DNA of 64,000 nucleotides, taken from assembly GCA_016710275.1 (NCBI GenBank), contig JADJXS010000001.1:1054001-1118000 (forward strand), in the 5' to 3' direction. Every line of letters starts with the position of its first letter. The first letter of the stretch is position 1. Both the position numbers and the translations under genes were made by a program. Shown here piece by piece: positions 1-8,675 of this stretch. The notes beneath the pieces are model-generated. The model did no database searches. It was not told where the DNA came from and worked only from the letters and a program-made list of their open reading frames with translations. Source of the stretch: Phycisphaerales bacterium. GTDB taxonomy: Bacteria > Planctomycetota > Phycisphaerae > UBA1845 > Fen-1342.

Positions 1-127
1 GCAGGTGCCGGGCCGCCAGCGCCGCCGCGCCCGGTCCGACGATGCGAACGATTGCGACGGCGGCCGGGCCGACCGCGGTGATGCGCGAAAAGCGGTTGGG
101 CGGAAGTGGATCGGGGGCGCGGCTCAC
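1..127 (-). CDS. MnmE/TrmE-like protein, N-terminal fragment (runs off left edge)
   Basis: Only the first 42 codons are inside the window. They read leftward from a GTG at 127-125 that overlaps the coaX stop in a GTGA arrangement, which suggests translational coupling. The visible peptide has a short polar start and then a strand containing AVAIVRIVGPG. This resembles the opening of the folate-binding N-terminal domain of the tRNA-modification GTPase MnmE, which usually reads like G-x-G-x-I-x-I-V-R-x-S-G-P. No GTPase motif is visible because the gene is cut. It could equally be another protein with a GcvT/TrmE N-terminal fold. The family call is an inference from this one motif. Confidence 0.5.
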   Translation of the reverse strand, partial: MSRAPDPLPPNRFSRITAVGPAAVAIVRIVGPGAAALAARHL

Positions 128-903
128 GCGATTCCGGCGGCGCGGCGATAGGCCAGCGCGATGCCGCGCAGGCAGAGATCGGGGACGACGGCGTCAATGA
201 AGTTGGCGTATGGCTGAATCAGGGGCGCATTTCCGCCGGTGGCGATCAGCGGCGGCCAGCGGCGCAGATCCGTGGCGAAGCGCTCCACGATCTCGCGCAG
301 CGCGCCGGCTGCGCCATACACGACGCCCGCCAGCATGGCCTCGGACGTGCCGCGGCCGCAGGCGGTTTGCGGGGCGGCGGCCTGCACCGCCGGAAGCCGG
401 TCGGTGTGATCGTGCAGCGCATCGAGCGACATCTGCAATCCCGGCAGAATCGCCCCTCCCATGAACCGCCCCTCGGCTGAAACGCAGTCAACCGTGATGG
501 CCGTGCCGAACGAAGCGACCGCGCAGGCGCTCTGCACCTGCTCAAACGCAGCCGCCGCGCTGCACACGCGATCCGGCCCGACCGTGTGCGGGTCGGCGTC
601 CACGGGCATCGGCAGCGGAACGTCGTCACCAACCAGGTACACGCCTTCGGCGAAGGACTCGTCGGCAGTCCCGCGGACTCGCTCCAGCGCCGGCGCGTTG
701 ACGCTGCCGATGACGACGGCGCGGGAGCGCGCCGTGCGCAGCTCATCCCAGGCGGCGAGAATCTGGCCGGTCCATTCGGCCTCGTTCTCAATCGCGGCGC
801 GTTGCGCGGGGCCGAGCGCACCGGAGGTCCACGCCGCCGTCGCGACCCGCGTATTGCCCACGTCGATCACCAGCAGGCCGTCCACCGCGGGAAAAATCTT
901 CAT
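124..903 (-). CDS. coaX: Type III pantothenate kinase
   Basis: Phosphorylates pantothenate in the first step of coenzyme A synthesis, in the cytoplasm. It belongs to the ASKHA fold. The 259-residue product (normal family length) shows the phosphate-1 loop DVGNTR near the N-terminus, the GPDR segment in the middle, the second nucleotide loop FGTAITVDCV, and the GGAILPGLQMS motif typical of type III enzymes. The start chosen is the ATG at 903-901, giving MKIFPAVDG just before the first strand. Longer upstream reading would only run back through the end of obg. The ATG overlaps the obg stop (ATGA), so obg, coaX and the following MnmE-like gene form one leftward unit. Confidence 0.93.
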   Translation of the reverse strand: MKIFPAVDGLLVIDVGNTRVATAAWTSGALGPAQRAAIENEAEWTGQILAAWDELRTARSRAVVIGSVNAPALERVRGTADESFAEGVYLVGDDVPLPMPVDADPHTVGPDRVCSAAAAFEQVQSACAVASFGTAITVDCVSAEGRFMGGAILPGLQMSLDALHDHTDRLPAVQAAAPQTACGRGTSEAMLAGVVYGAAGALREIVERFATDLRRWPPLIATGGNAPLIQPYANFIDAVVPDLCLRGIALAYRRAAGIA

Positions 904-2159
904 GGCTTCTCCGGGGGTGCATCGTCGGCGTCCGGCGGATCGTCGATGGCCGGCGGATCGTCGAAGGGATCGCGCCCGCCCCACGGATCAAGACCCGCTG
1001 CGCGGTCTTCCGTCCGATTGCCGTCATCGCCGGCGCGATCGTCCGCGTGCGGCGACCCATTGGCAACGTCGCCGTCGTGCGGCTCATTATCGTCAAAGAC
1101 GCCGACAAGCTCCGGCGGGCCGGCCGCGGCCAGCAGTTGCGCCTCGCGTTCCTCATCCGCGCGAATCTCCGCGATGATCGCCCAGAGCTGTTCGCTCAGC
1201 TCGCGCAGCCCGGCGCCGGTGACCCCCGAAATCCGCAGTACCGGCCGGCCGATCGCGGCGGCCAGCGCATCGGCGGCGGCGGCGGCGTCAGTGAGATCGA
1301 GCTTGTTGCCGACGATCACCTCGCGCTTCTGCGCCAGCGCCGGCGAGTACTTTTCCAGCTCGCGGCGGATGATCGCGTGTGCCTCCAACGGGGTCGGGCT
1401 TCCTTCGGGCGGGCAGAGGTCGATCAGGTGCACGATCAGCCGCGTACGCTCGATGTGCCGCAGGAAGATGTCGCCCAGGCCGGCGCCCTCGTGCGCGCCC
1501 TCGATCAACCCCGGCAGATCGGCGATGACGAGGCGGCGGAAGCCGGTCAGCTCGAGAATGCCGAGCTGCGGCTCCTTGGTGGTGAAGGGGTAGGGCGCGA
1601 TCCGCGGCCGGGCGTGCGTGATGCGCGAGAGCAGCGTGCTTTTTCCGGCGTTGGGCATGCCGACGAGTCCGACGTCGGCAATGAGCTTGAGCTCGAGCCG
1701 CAGGATGCGGGCGCGGCCCAGGCGGCCGGGCTGGGCCTCGCGCGGCGCCTGGTTCACGGAATTGGCGAAATGCGAATTCCCCTTGCCGCCGCGCCCGCCG
1801 GCGGCGACGCGAACGGTCTGCCCGTCTTCGACAAGGTCCTTCAGAAGCTGGCCGGTCTGCTCGTCATAGACGAGCGTGCCGACGGGGACGTTGACGATGC
1901 GATCCTGCCCGCGGCGGCCGTGGCGGTTGGCCCCGCTTCCGGGCCGGCCGTCCTCGGCGTACCAGTGGTGGCGGCCGGCCAGGTCGAGCAGCGTGTCGAG
2001 GCCGGCCTGGGCGCGCAGCCAGACGGACCCGCCGTGCCCGCCGTCCCCGCCGTCGGGACCGCCCTTGGGGACGTACTTTTCGCGGCGGAAGCTGACGCAG
2101 CCGTCGCCGCCGCGCCCCCCGCGGACGTGGATGACGACTTCGTCAACGAACAGGCGCAT
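900..2159 (-). CDS. obg: GTPase Obg (ribosome maturation GTPase)
   Basis: Essential Obg-family GTPase involved in late 50S assembly and stress signalling. The N-terminal glycine-rich OBG domain (about residues 1-158) begins MRLFVDEVVI and is full of GG pairs such as GGRGGKGNSHF. The G domain follows with the P-loop GMPNAGKS (167-174), switch/G3 DLPGLIEGAHEGAGLG and G4 NKLD. The roughly 75-residue C-terminal tail is Asp/Pro-rich and low-complexity rather than a recognisable OCT domain. The start was set at 2159 because Obg proteins begin at this point; an ATG at 2177 would add six residues. Neither start has a clear Shine-Dalgarno sequence. Its stop overlaps the coaX start. Confidence 0.95.
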   Translation of the reverse strand: MRLFVDEVVIHVRGGRGGDGCVSFRREKYVPKGGPDGGDGGHGGSVWLRAQAGLDTLLDLAGRHHWYAEDGRPGSGANRHGRRGQDRIVNVPVGTLVYDEQTGQLLKDLVEDGQTVRVAAGGRGGKGNSHFANSVNQAPREAQPGRLGRARILRLELKLIADVGLVGMPNAGKSTLLSRITHARPRIAPYPFTTKEPQLGILELTGFRRLVIADLPGLIEGAHEGAGLGDIFLRHIERTRLIVHLIDLCPPEGSPTPLEAHAIIRRELEKYSPALAQKREVIVGNKLDLTDAAAAADALAAAIGRPVLRISGVTGAGLRELSEQLWAIIAEIRADEEREAQLLAAAGPPELVGVFDDNEPHDGDVANGSPHADDRAGDDGNRTEDRAAGLDPWGGRDPFDDPPAIDDPPDADDAPPEKP

Positions 2160-2477
2160 GGCGGCGGCACGGCTCATGGCCGCACTGCACTGCGCGGGGC
2201 GGGGTTTGTCAACGCGCCGCCCCGCGCGGAGCGCGCTTGGTCAGCGCGTTGCACTGCGCGAGGCGCGGATCTTGGGCGCGCGGCATTGTGCGTGGCAGTG
2301 TGATTGGCCGCCCGGCAGGGTGTGTTCGGGCCGCATGCGAGACGCTCGCGCGTTCGCAACGTAACGCGCGGCACGAACGCACCATTTCGCCCGCCCGCGC
2401 CGTACGCGAATGCGGTGCGTTCGGACCGTCCACGCGGCGCTGCACGTGGAAACTCACCTGACGCCGGCTCGAACACA
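2160..2477. other. Intergenic stretch between obg and the restriction enzyme
   Basis: About 320 bp of GC-rich DNA with no credible gene. It holds the hairpin annotated at 2374-2423. It also has an 8-bp inverted pair, CAACGCGC near 2208 with GCGCGTTG near 2245, and loosely repeated CACTGCGCG words. I found no convincing promoter for obg. Confidence 0.5.
2374..2423 (-). terminator. Hairpin downstream of the restriction-modification gene
   Basis: CGAACGCACC (2374-2383) is a perfect 10-bp inverted repeat of GGTGCGTTCG (2414-2423). Inside it, ATTTCGC and GCGAAT extend the stem with a bulge. It lies about 55 nt beyond the stop of the leftward restriction enzyme, where a terminator is expected. No T-run follows, so it would be a non-canonical or Rho-assisted stop. 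Confidence 0.45.
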
Positions 2478-5261
2478 CTACGACCGGCGGGGGCGCCTGC
2501 CACGGCCGGCGGAGGCGGTCAGCGGCGCGATGAGTTGCTGATAGAGGTCGAAGAGGTATTCGACCCGCTGGCGCTCGCTGGTGAAGGGGGCGGCGCGATA
2601 GCACTTGTCGACGGCACGATCGAGATTCTTGTGGGCGTCACGCAGGGCCTTGGGCATTGCGAGGGGGTCGTAGAGGTCGGCGAGGGTCTGGCCTTTGAAC
2701 GTGTCGCGGGTGGCGAGAACATGCTCGGCGGCGGCGGCGACGGCGGCTTGCTGCTTGTCGGTCACGTCTTGGGGCCAAGGGAAGTTGTTGTAGACCAGTT
2801 TGTTGGAGTATCGGAAGTCGGACTTGAGCCGCCCGCAGACTTGGCGGACCCAGGCCATGTGCATTTCGCTGGTGAGGACGCCGAAGTGGTAGGGCGTGGC
2901 TCCTGTAAGTACAAACAGCAGGTCGCTCGCTATCGACTTGGGTTCCATTAGACCCATCGGGATGTAATTGCGTCGCTCCGACGAGACTTTGGGAATCACC
3001 ATGAAGGAGCGTTTGGGCATGTTCTCGACGTGGAAGCGGGTCGGGGTCTTGGCGAGGTCGCGCGTGGGCTTGCTCGTGCTGTCCAAGCGGAGCCGCTTGA
3101 CGTTGTCGATGCGTTGCATGACGCTGGGCATCGCCCGAAGTTCATCGGCGGGCGCATCACCCACCCAAAGGCACCAGCGATGATCGCCATTGATGAACTC
3201 CTCCGCTCCGTACCACGGACGAAAGTACTTGTTGGCCTTCGGTTCCGCCTTCACGAAGGCGTGCATCTCCTCGTCGGTAAAGAGATAGTTTCCGCCGTCG
3301 ATTGGCTTGTTGCCGATGCCGATCTCGGGCGAATCGCAAAGGGCCTTGGAGCGGTTCACGATGGCAAGGTCAGGCCCCGGGACCAAGTACGGGCTGATGT
3401 TGGCCGCTGAGACGGGGATGGGATCGGCGTCGATTTCGGGATAGTCGAACACGATCTTCCCGGAACGGTCAAACGCACCAAAGCCGATGATGACGACGTG
3501 GACATGGGCCTTGCCGCGAGCCTCGCTGATCCATTGGAAGGTGCGGTGGGCAAAGTGAATCTTGATGCCCCGGGCGAACATCTCGGGCCAGAGGACGCCG
3601 ACTTGCTCGCCTTGCGTGATGGAGTTGGTGGAGACGAAGGCGCAGCGAATGTCGCTCTTGCGGATGTAGGACGAGGCTACCACGTACCACCCGCACACGT
3701 AGTCGAGCAGGCCAGCGTTCTTGATGCCCTTGCATACCGCGTCCATGTCTGCGCGCTGGGCGTCGCTTTGGTACTTGGCCCCCACAAACGGCGGATTCCC
3801 CAGCACATAGCTGCACTGCGCCGCCGGAAGCACCTCGTTCCAGTCGATCCGCAGCGCATTCGCATGGGCGATCTTCGCACCCTTTCTGAGCGGCAGTCGT
3901 CGCAGCGGCCGGCCGAACGCCTCGCCCACCTTCTGGTTCATCTGGTGGTCGATGAGCCACATCGCCACCTCGGCGATGCGCGCCGGCCATTCCTCGATCT
4001 CGATGCCGTGCATCTGGTCCACGTCCACCTTCAGCAGCGAGTCGATCAGCAACCGCTCCGAATCCGCCTTTCCGCCGTGCAGCCGCAGCACCGCCCGCAG
4101 CTCCAGCTCGCGCAGCTCGCGATAGGTCACGACCAGAAAATTGCCGCACCCGCACGCCGGATCGAGGAAACGCAGCGACGCGAGCTTCTCCTGAAACGCC
4201 CGCAGCTTTCGCCCGTCGCGGCCGGCCGCTTCCAGCTCGGCCTGCAACTCGTCCAAGAACAGGCTGCGCACCAGCTTCATGATGTCGCGCTCGCTGGTGT
4301 AATGCGCGCCGATCTGGCGGCGCTTCCGCCGCCCCTCGTCGCCGGCCATGATCGACTGGAACAGGGAACCGAACACGGCCGGTGAGATGCGGGACCAGTT
4401 GAACTCGCACGCGGCGATGAGCGCCGCCCGCATCGGGCCGTCAAACTCGGCGAATCCCAGGTCTTCCCGGAACAGGTCGCCGTTGACGTACGGCAGGCTT
4501 CGCAGCTCCTCGGGCAGCCGGGTCGGGCGCTCGGGGATGTCCTGGTCCAGCACCTTGAAAAACCGCGCCAGCAGCGCCCCCAGGTCGCTCCCGTCGGTGC
4601 GCGAGTTTCGGACCAGGGTCTTGAACTCATCATCCTCGAAGATGGCCGTGTCGTCGGCGAAAAGGCAGAACAGCACGCGGACCAGGAATCGCTCCAGCGC
4701 GTGGCCCGCATAACCGCCCCGCTCCAGCGCATCGTGCAGCTTGCCGAGGACTTCGACCGCTTCGATGTTGATCGGGTCTTCGGGGTCGACGGGCTTGACC
4801 CGATAGCCCGACAGAAACCCGAGGTGCTTGATGTTCTCGTGCAGCCGGGCGGTCTTGAAGCGCGCGATCGGCGCTGCAGGGTCGGACGACTCGAGGTCGA
4901 AAATGACGATCGTCTCGAAGTCGGAAGCCACAATGTACTGCGGAATCTCGTTGCCCCGCCCTTCGCGCTGCAGCGACTGAACGTAGTCGAATGCCTGGCT
5001 GGCGGCCCGGGAGAGGTCTTCCCCGCGGCTCTTGTGCTCGCCGATCATGACGCCGGAGTAGAAGACGTCGATGCGGTCGTAGGCGCCCTTGAGGTTCCTG
5101 ACCTTCTCCTCGAAGCTGGCGACGGCGCGGCGCTTGATGCCGAATACTGAGAACAGGTCGGTCCAGAATGACTGGGCCTCGGCGCGCTCACTGACGACTT
5201 CCGCCCACTCAGCGGCGAAGCGCATGGCGTTGGCGCGGATTTCGGAGAGGGTCAGACGCAT
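2478..5261 (-). CDS. MmeI-like type IIL restriction-modification enzyme (nuclease, adenine methyltransferase and specificity in one chain)
   Basis: A 927-residue protein, the usual MmeI-family length, that would both cut and N6-adenine-methylate DNA. Near residues 65-77 is a PD-(D/E)xK nuclease motif: D65, then E75-x-K77 in GEHKSR, the same D-x9-ExK spacing as MmeI. A helical spacer follows. The gamma-class methyltransferase has SAM motif I LDPACGCGNF (366-375) and catalytic motif IV GNPPF (488-492). The last 350 residues should be the target-recognition domain. No separate S, R or M gene is nearby, as expected for a one-gene system. The recognition site cannot be read from the sequence. The C-terminal third looks less GC-rich than its surroundings. 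A TACACT box sits 10 nt before the ATG. Confidence 0.88.
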   Translation of the reverse strand: MRLTLSEIRANAMRFAAEWAEVVSERAEAQSFWTDLFSVFGIKRRAVASFEEKVRNLKGAYDRIDVFYSGVMIGEHKSRGEDLSRAASQAFDYVQSLQREGRGNEIPQYIVASDFETIVIFDLESSDPAAPIARFKTARLHENIKHLGFLSGYRVKPVDPEDPINIEAVEVLGKLHDALERGGYAGHALERFLVRVLFCLFADDTAIFEDDEFKTLVRNSRTDGSDLGALLARFFKVLDQDIPERPTRLPEELRSLPYVNGDLFREDLGFAEFDGPMRAALIAACEFNWSRISPAVFGSLFQSIMAGDEGRRKRRQIGAHYTSERDIMKLVRSLFLDELQAELEAAGRDGRKLRAFQEKLASLRFLDPACGCGNFLVVTYRELRELELRAVLRLHGGKADSERLLIDSLLKVDVDQMHGIEIEEWPARIAEVAMWLIDHQMNQKVGEAFGRPLRRLPLRKGAKIAHANALRIDWNEVLPAAQCSYVLGNPPFVGAKYQSDAQRADMDAVCKGIKNAGLLDYVCGWYVVASSYIRKSDIRCAFVSTNSITQGEQVGVLWPEMFARGIKIHFAHRTFQWISEARGKAHVHVVIIGFGAFDRSGKIVFDYPEIDADPIPVSAANISPYLVPGPDLAIVNRSKALCDSPEIGIGNKPIDGGNYLFTDEEMHAFVKAEPKANKYFRPWYGAEEFINGDHRWCLWVGDAPADELRAMPSVMQRIDNVKRLRLDSTSKPTRDLAKTPTRFHVENMPKRSFMVIPKVSSERRNYIPMGLMEPKSIASDLLFVLTGATPYHFGVLTSEMHMAWVRQVCGRLKSDFRYSNKLVYNNFPWPQDVTDKQQAAVAAAAEHVLATRDTFKGQTLADLYDPLAMPKALRDAHKNLDRAVDKCYRAAPFTSERQRVEYLFDLYQQLIAPLTASAGRGRRPRRS

Positions 5262-5271
5262 GGTCGCGGGG

Positions 5272-5277
5272 AGTGTA
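5272..5277 (-). promoter_or_regulatory. -10-like box 10 nt upstream of the restriction enzyme start
   Basis: Leftward TACACT, preceded by CCGG, lies 10 nt from the ATG at 5261. Transcription would start only 3-4 nt before the ATG, giving a nearly leaderless mRNA. There is no Shine-Dalgarno sequence. I could not identify a convincing -35. Confidence 0.35.
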
Positions 5278-5384
5278 CCGGAGACCGGCTGCCTCGCTCT
5301 GCGCGACGGCCCCCGGGGCGCTGAGAAGCCCGCCTGAGGGGGGCGAGCCGGGGCGTCGCATGCTTACGCGGAGTACCGCGAAAG

Positions 5385-5504
5385 CATGCCACCAATTCGC
5401 GCGCCACCAATTCGCCGGCCACCAATTCGAGCGCCACCAATTCGCATGTCACGTTTTCGCAGCGCATCACTCCGCAAAGCTCCACTTCGCATGCCGCCAT
5501 CTCA
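5385..5504 (+). repeat. 15-bp tandem repeat (minisatellite)
   Basis: Four nearly exact units of NNNgccaccaattcg sit at 5385, 5400, 5415 and 5430. A fifth degenerate unit (catgtcacgttttcg) is at 5445. Weaker units in the same 15-bp phase continue to about 5504. The first three bases of each unit vary while the next twelve are constant. There are no unique spacers, so this is not a CRISPR array. Confidence 0.85.
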
Positions 5505-5529
5505 CCAGCGCACCCGTCCGCCCGGGCGT

Positions 5530-5557
5530 TTGACACACCCCACCGACACGGTAGAAT
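5530..5557 (+). promoter_or_regulatory. sigma70-type promoter of tRNA-Asp
   Basis: TTGACA at 5530-5535 matches the -35 consensus exactly. A 16-nt spacer leads to TAGAAT at 5552-5557 (-10). The predicted start near 5564 is about 40 nt before the mature tRNA 5' end, leaving a short leader for RNase P. Confidence 0.75.
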
Positions 5558-5604
5558 GCCCTTTCTCGGTCGGGGTTCACCCGCAAGGGTCAGTCCCCGG
5601 GTCC

Positions 5605-5679
5605 GGGGCCGTAGCTCAATTGGTTCAGAGCGCCGCCCTGTCACGGCGGAGGTTGCGGGTTCGAGCCCCGTCGGCCTCG
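5605..5679 (+). tRNA. tRNA-Asp (anticodon GTC)
   Basis: All cloverleaf parts can be paired by eye. The acceptor GGGGCCG (5605-5611) pairs with CGGCCTC (5672-5678) with one G-U. The D-arm follows GTAGCTCAATTGG. The anticodon stem CCGCC/GGCGG encloses CTGTCAC, giving anticodon GTC. The variable loop is short. The T-arm is GCGGG-TTCGAGC-CCCGT and the discriminator base is G. CCA is not encoded. A near-consensus promoter lies upstream. Confidence 0.95.
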
Positions 5680-6018
5680 ATTTTCCCCCCCTTTGTTGTG
5701 CAAGTGTGCCGTTTCGCGCGCCGCGATTCCGCGCCAAAGGCCGCGTTTCCGCGTCAATCGCCGCGATTCCACACCAATCAAGACAATCGCGCAGCAATTG
5801 TGAAGATTCCGCGAATACGCGGCCCCGCACGCCGTGTTCCAACATCGTGGCGGTCGTCGGCCCGCAGGCAGCCGCTCGAACTTATCGGGCCTTTGGTCGG
5901 ACATGGCCGGCCCTCGAACTGGTCGGGATGAGCCGGTCAAACCGCGAGGCGCGAATCGGGGGCAGGTGGATCGGTGCGCTGAGCAGCCGCGCCGCGCTGA
6001 CGCTGCTGCAATCGGGAG
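5680..6018. other. Intergenic stretch between tRNA-Asp and the CotH gene
   Basis: About 340 bp without a supported gene. It contains the three-unit 20-bp repeat at 5721-5780. A GGGAG ribosome site lies just before the CotH start. No clear promoter was found. Confidence 0.5.
5721..5780 (+). repeat. 20-bp tandem repeat, three units
   Basis: Three consecutive 20-bp units begin at 5721, 5741 and 5761. They share the frame ccgcg(a/t)ttccgcgycaa, with the third unit reading ccacaccaa in its second half. The half-unit GATTCCGCG recurs once more near 5805. Biological role unknown. Confidence 0.75.
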
Positions 6019-8652
6019 ATGCGAATGTGCGCGATGGGACGGCTTCTACTGGCGGTGGGTTTGCTGGTCTGCGCGGGTGCGGGCGCCGTTCGCGGCCAGG
6101 ACCTGTACGACACGACGGTGCTGCGGACCTTCGCCTTTGAATTTCACGATGCGGACTGGCTGTCGCGACTGCGGGCGAACTACGCCTCGCAGACGAACAT
6201 CCTGGCGGACCTGACGGTGGACGGCGTCACCTACCCGAGCGTGGGCGTGCGCATCCGCGGAAACACGTCGTATACCGGGCTGCCGGCCGGGTCGGAGAAA
6301 TTCTCGCTCAACGTCGAGGTGGACTTCGTCCACCCCGACCAGGACGTTCTTGGGTACGACTCGCTGAACCTGAACAATGCCTTCCGCGATCCGACCTTCT
6401 GCCGCGAGGTGCTCTACAACAACTACGTCGCGCAGTTCATTCCGAATGGGCGGGCGAACCACGTGGTGGTGACGCTCAACGGGCAGAACTGGGGCGTGTA
6501 CGTCAACGTGCAGCAGTTCGACAAGAAAATGCTCAGCGGCTGGTTCCCCGACACGAACGGGCTGCGGATCAAGTGCGCGAACAATCCCAACGGTCCCGGG
6601 CTGCGCTACAACGGGGCGCTGCCGAGCGGATACACCGGCTACGAGATCAAGAACGACGGCGGGCTGGCCGATCCCTGGGGCGCGCTGATCGCCGTGTGCA
6701 ACAGCCTGACGAATGAGCCGCTGGCGACCTGGCAGAACATCGACTCGCTGTTCGCGATCGATCCGTCGATCTGGTCGGTCGTGCTGGAAAACATCCTCAC
6801 CGACGACGACAGCTATGTGAACAAAGGCGCGGATTTCGTGACGTACCGAAACCCGACCGACGGGCGGACATTCCTGCTGCAGACGGATGCGAATGAGACG
6901 TTCACCCAGTCGAGCTGGCTGATCACTCGCAATTTCACGGCGACGACCAAGCCGGTGCTCAACCGCGTGCTGGCGGTGGCGGAACTGCGGCAGCGCTACA
7001 TGGCCCACTATCGCACCGTCAAGGCCGACCTCACGCTCGAGTACTGGGAGCCGAAGGCGACGGCGCTGCGCAATCTGATTGACGCCGCGGTGCAGGCCGA
7101 CCCGAAGAAGCTCTACACCTACGCGCAGTTCCAGTCCAATTTCACCAACACCGTCACCCTCAGCGGGGCCGGCCCCAGCGGCGGTTCGGTCCCCGGGTTG
7201 CTCGCATTCGTCACGGCGCGCGCGACGTTCTTGAACTCGAACGCAGAATTGACCGCCAATGGGCCGACGATCAGCTCGGTCTTGGCCTCGAACCTGGCGC
7301 CGGACCCCTCGGAGCCGGTGAGCGTGACGGCCCTGGTGACGCCCAACGGCAGCGCCATCTCAAAGGTGGAGTTGTTCTACCGGCCGGCGCCGACGGGCCG
7401 CTATCAGCGGGTGCTGATGACGGCGGCCGGCGGCGGGCAATACACGGCGCCGCTGCCGGTAGCGGCGACCCCCGGGCAGCGCGTGCCGTTCTACGTCGCG
7501 GCCACAGCGGCGAATGCGAACTTGTCGCTCTCGTTCCTGCCGAAGCGCACGGAGTGGGATCCGATCGTCGTGTCGTACACGTTCGGATCCGAAGGTGGAA
7601 TGCGCATCACGGAGTGGATGTACTCGGGAGCGAGCGGGGAGTTCATCGAGCTGACCAACCGCTCGCAGGACCCGATCGACATGAACGGCTGGAGTCTTGA
7701 TGACGATCACGCGCAGCCCGGCGCCTTCGACCTCAGCGCGTTCGGCGTTGTGCAGCCGGGCGAATCCGTGATCATGACGGAGGCCGCCGAGACAACGTTC
7801 CGCGCAGCGTGGGCGCTGCCGGCGTCGGTCAAGGTGATCGGCGGTTTGGGCGGGGCGGCAGCCGGCGGAAACAACCTCGGGCGCAACGACGAAATCAACG
7901 TGTATGGGGCGGATGATCTGCTGGTTGATCGGCTGACTTTCGGCGATCAGACCTATCCGGGCACCATCCGCGCACAGAACTTCAGCGGGCAGACCTGCCG
8001 CGAGGCGATCGGCCAGGACGACGTGTCGGCGTGGGTGCGCTCGGCGATCGGCGACTCGTTCGGCTCTCATGCCTCCTCAACCGGGGATGTGGGTACGCCG
8101 GGCAGCTACGCAGCTCCGACGTGTGCGGCGTGCGTGGCGCCGGAAGTGGTGACGAACCCGGAGGGGCTGAGCGTGTGCGTCGGTTCGCCGGTCTCGTTTT
8201 CGGTCATTGCCACCGGCACGGGGCCGCTGGCGTACCAGTGGCAGGTGGAGGCTGAGCCGGCCGGCAGCGGCGTGTTCGTGAATCTCGCGGAGGGTCCGCT
8301 GGCGGGCGTCGGCACGGTGTCCGGCTCCACGTCGGCGAGTCTGTCGCTGACGGAGTTGACGCCGGGCGGCGCCGCAACGGTTCGCTGCCTCGTGTCGAAT
8401 GCGTGCGGCGGCGACGAGAGCGCAGCGGCGTCGCTGGCCGTGCGGGCGGGCGTTGCGGGAGACATGAACTGCGACGGCATGTTCAATAACTTCGACATCG
8501 ATCCCTTCGTGCTGGCGATCGTGGACGCGGCGGCCTATGCGGCGGAATTCCCCGATTGCGATCCGATTCTCGGGGACGTCAATTGCGACGGCGTGTTCAA
8601 CAACTTCGACATTGACCCCTTCGTGGCGTGCCTGGTCAACGGCTGTCCGTAG
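6019..8652 (+). CDS. Secreted CotH-kinase protein with lamin-tail, Ig-like and dockerin-like domains
   Basis: An 877-residue exported protein. Residues 1-26 form a signal peptide ending AVRGQ. A CotH-kinase-like domain follows (about 75-350), with GVRIRGNTSY...KFSLN (R78, R80, K94), an Asp-rich LTDDDSYVNK and a catalytic-type TDANETF segment (D290). CotH family members phosphorylate secreted proteins. About residues 530-650 form a lamin-tail domain (RITEWMYSGASGEFIELTN). An Ig-like domain begins near residue 710 (LAYQWQVE). The last 60 residues are two Asp-rich calcium-loop repeats of the NCDGxFNNFDIDPF type, shared with two other proteins in the window. Start and signal peptide fit the GGGAG site. 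The substrate is unknown. Confidence 0.85.
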   Translation: MRMCAMGRLLLAVGLLVCAGAGAVRGQDLYDTTVLRTFAFEFHDADWLSRLRANYASQTNILADLTVDGVTYPSVGVRIRGNTSYTGLPAGSEKFSLNVEVDFVHPDQDVLGYDSLNLNNAFRDPTFCREVLYNNYVAQFIPNGRANHVVVTLNGQNWGVYVNVQQFDKKMLSGWFPDTNGLRIKCANNPNGPGLRYNGALPSGYTGYEIKNDGGLADPWGALIAVCNSLTNEPLATWQNIDSLFAIDPSIWSVVLENILTDDDSYVNKGADFVTYRNPTDGRTFLLQTDANETFTQSSWLITRNFTATTKPVLNRVLAVAELRQRYMAHYRTVKADLTLEYWEPKATALRNLIDAAVQADPKKLYTYAQFQSNFTNTVTLSGAGPSGGSVPGLLAFVTARATFLNSNAELTANGPTISSVLASNLAPDPSEPVSVTALVTPNGSAISKVELFYRPAPTGRYQRVLMTAAGGGQYTAPLPVAATPGQRVPFYVAATAANANLSLSFLPKRTEWDPIVVSYTFGSEGGMRITEWMYSGASGEFIELTNRSQDPIDMNGWSLDDDHAQPGAFDLSAFGVVQPGESVIMTEAAETTFRAAWALPASVKVIGGLGGAAAGGNNLGRNDEINVYGADDLLVDRLTFGDQTYPGTIRAQNFSGQTCREAIGQDDVSAWVRSAIGDSFGSHASSTGDVGTPGSYAAPTCAACVAPEVVTNPEGLSVCVGSPVSFSVIATGTGPLAYQWQVEAEPAGSGVFVNLAEGPLAGVGTVSGSTSASLSLTELTPGGAATVRCLVSNACGGDESAAASLAVRAGVAGDMNCDGMFNNFDIDPFVLAIVDAAAYAAEFPDCDPILGDVNCDGVFNNFDIDPFVACLVNGCP

Positions 8653-8675
8653 CACGAGCGGCGCGCGGCCGGGGT

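Larger units (their letters stand above)
5262..5604. other. Intergenic stretch upstream of tRNA-Asp
   Basis: No gene is supported here. The stretch holds the 15-bp tandem repeat at 5385-5504 and the tRNA promoter at 5530-5557. ORFs across the repeat are artefacts of its 15-bp (5-codon) period. Confidence 0.6.

Noticed and set aside
5385..5504. Possible CRISPR array
   Set aside because: Units are contiguous with no unique spacers, and no cas genes are present. The same holds for the repeats at 5721 and 36926.
5386..5931. ORF with repeated PPIRA pentapeptides
   Set aside because: The pattern is only the 15-bp DNA repeat read in frame; all three frames give five-residue repeats, none matches true pentapeptide-repeat spacing, and the ORF runs through tRNA-Asp.
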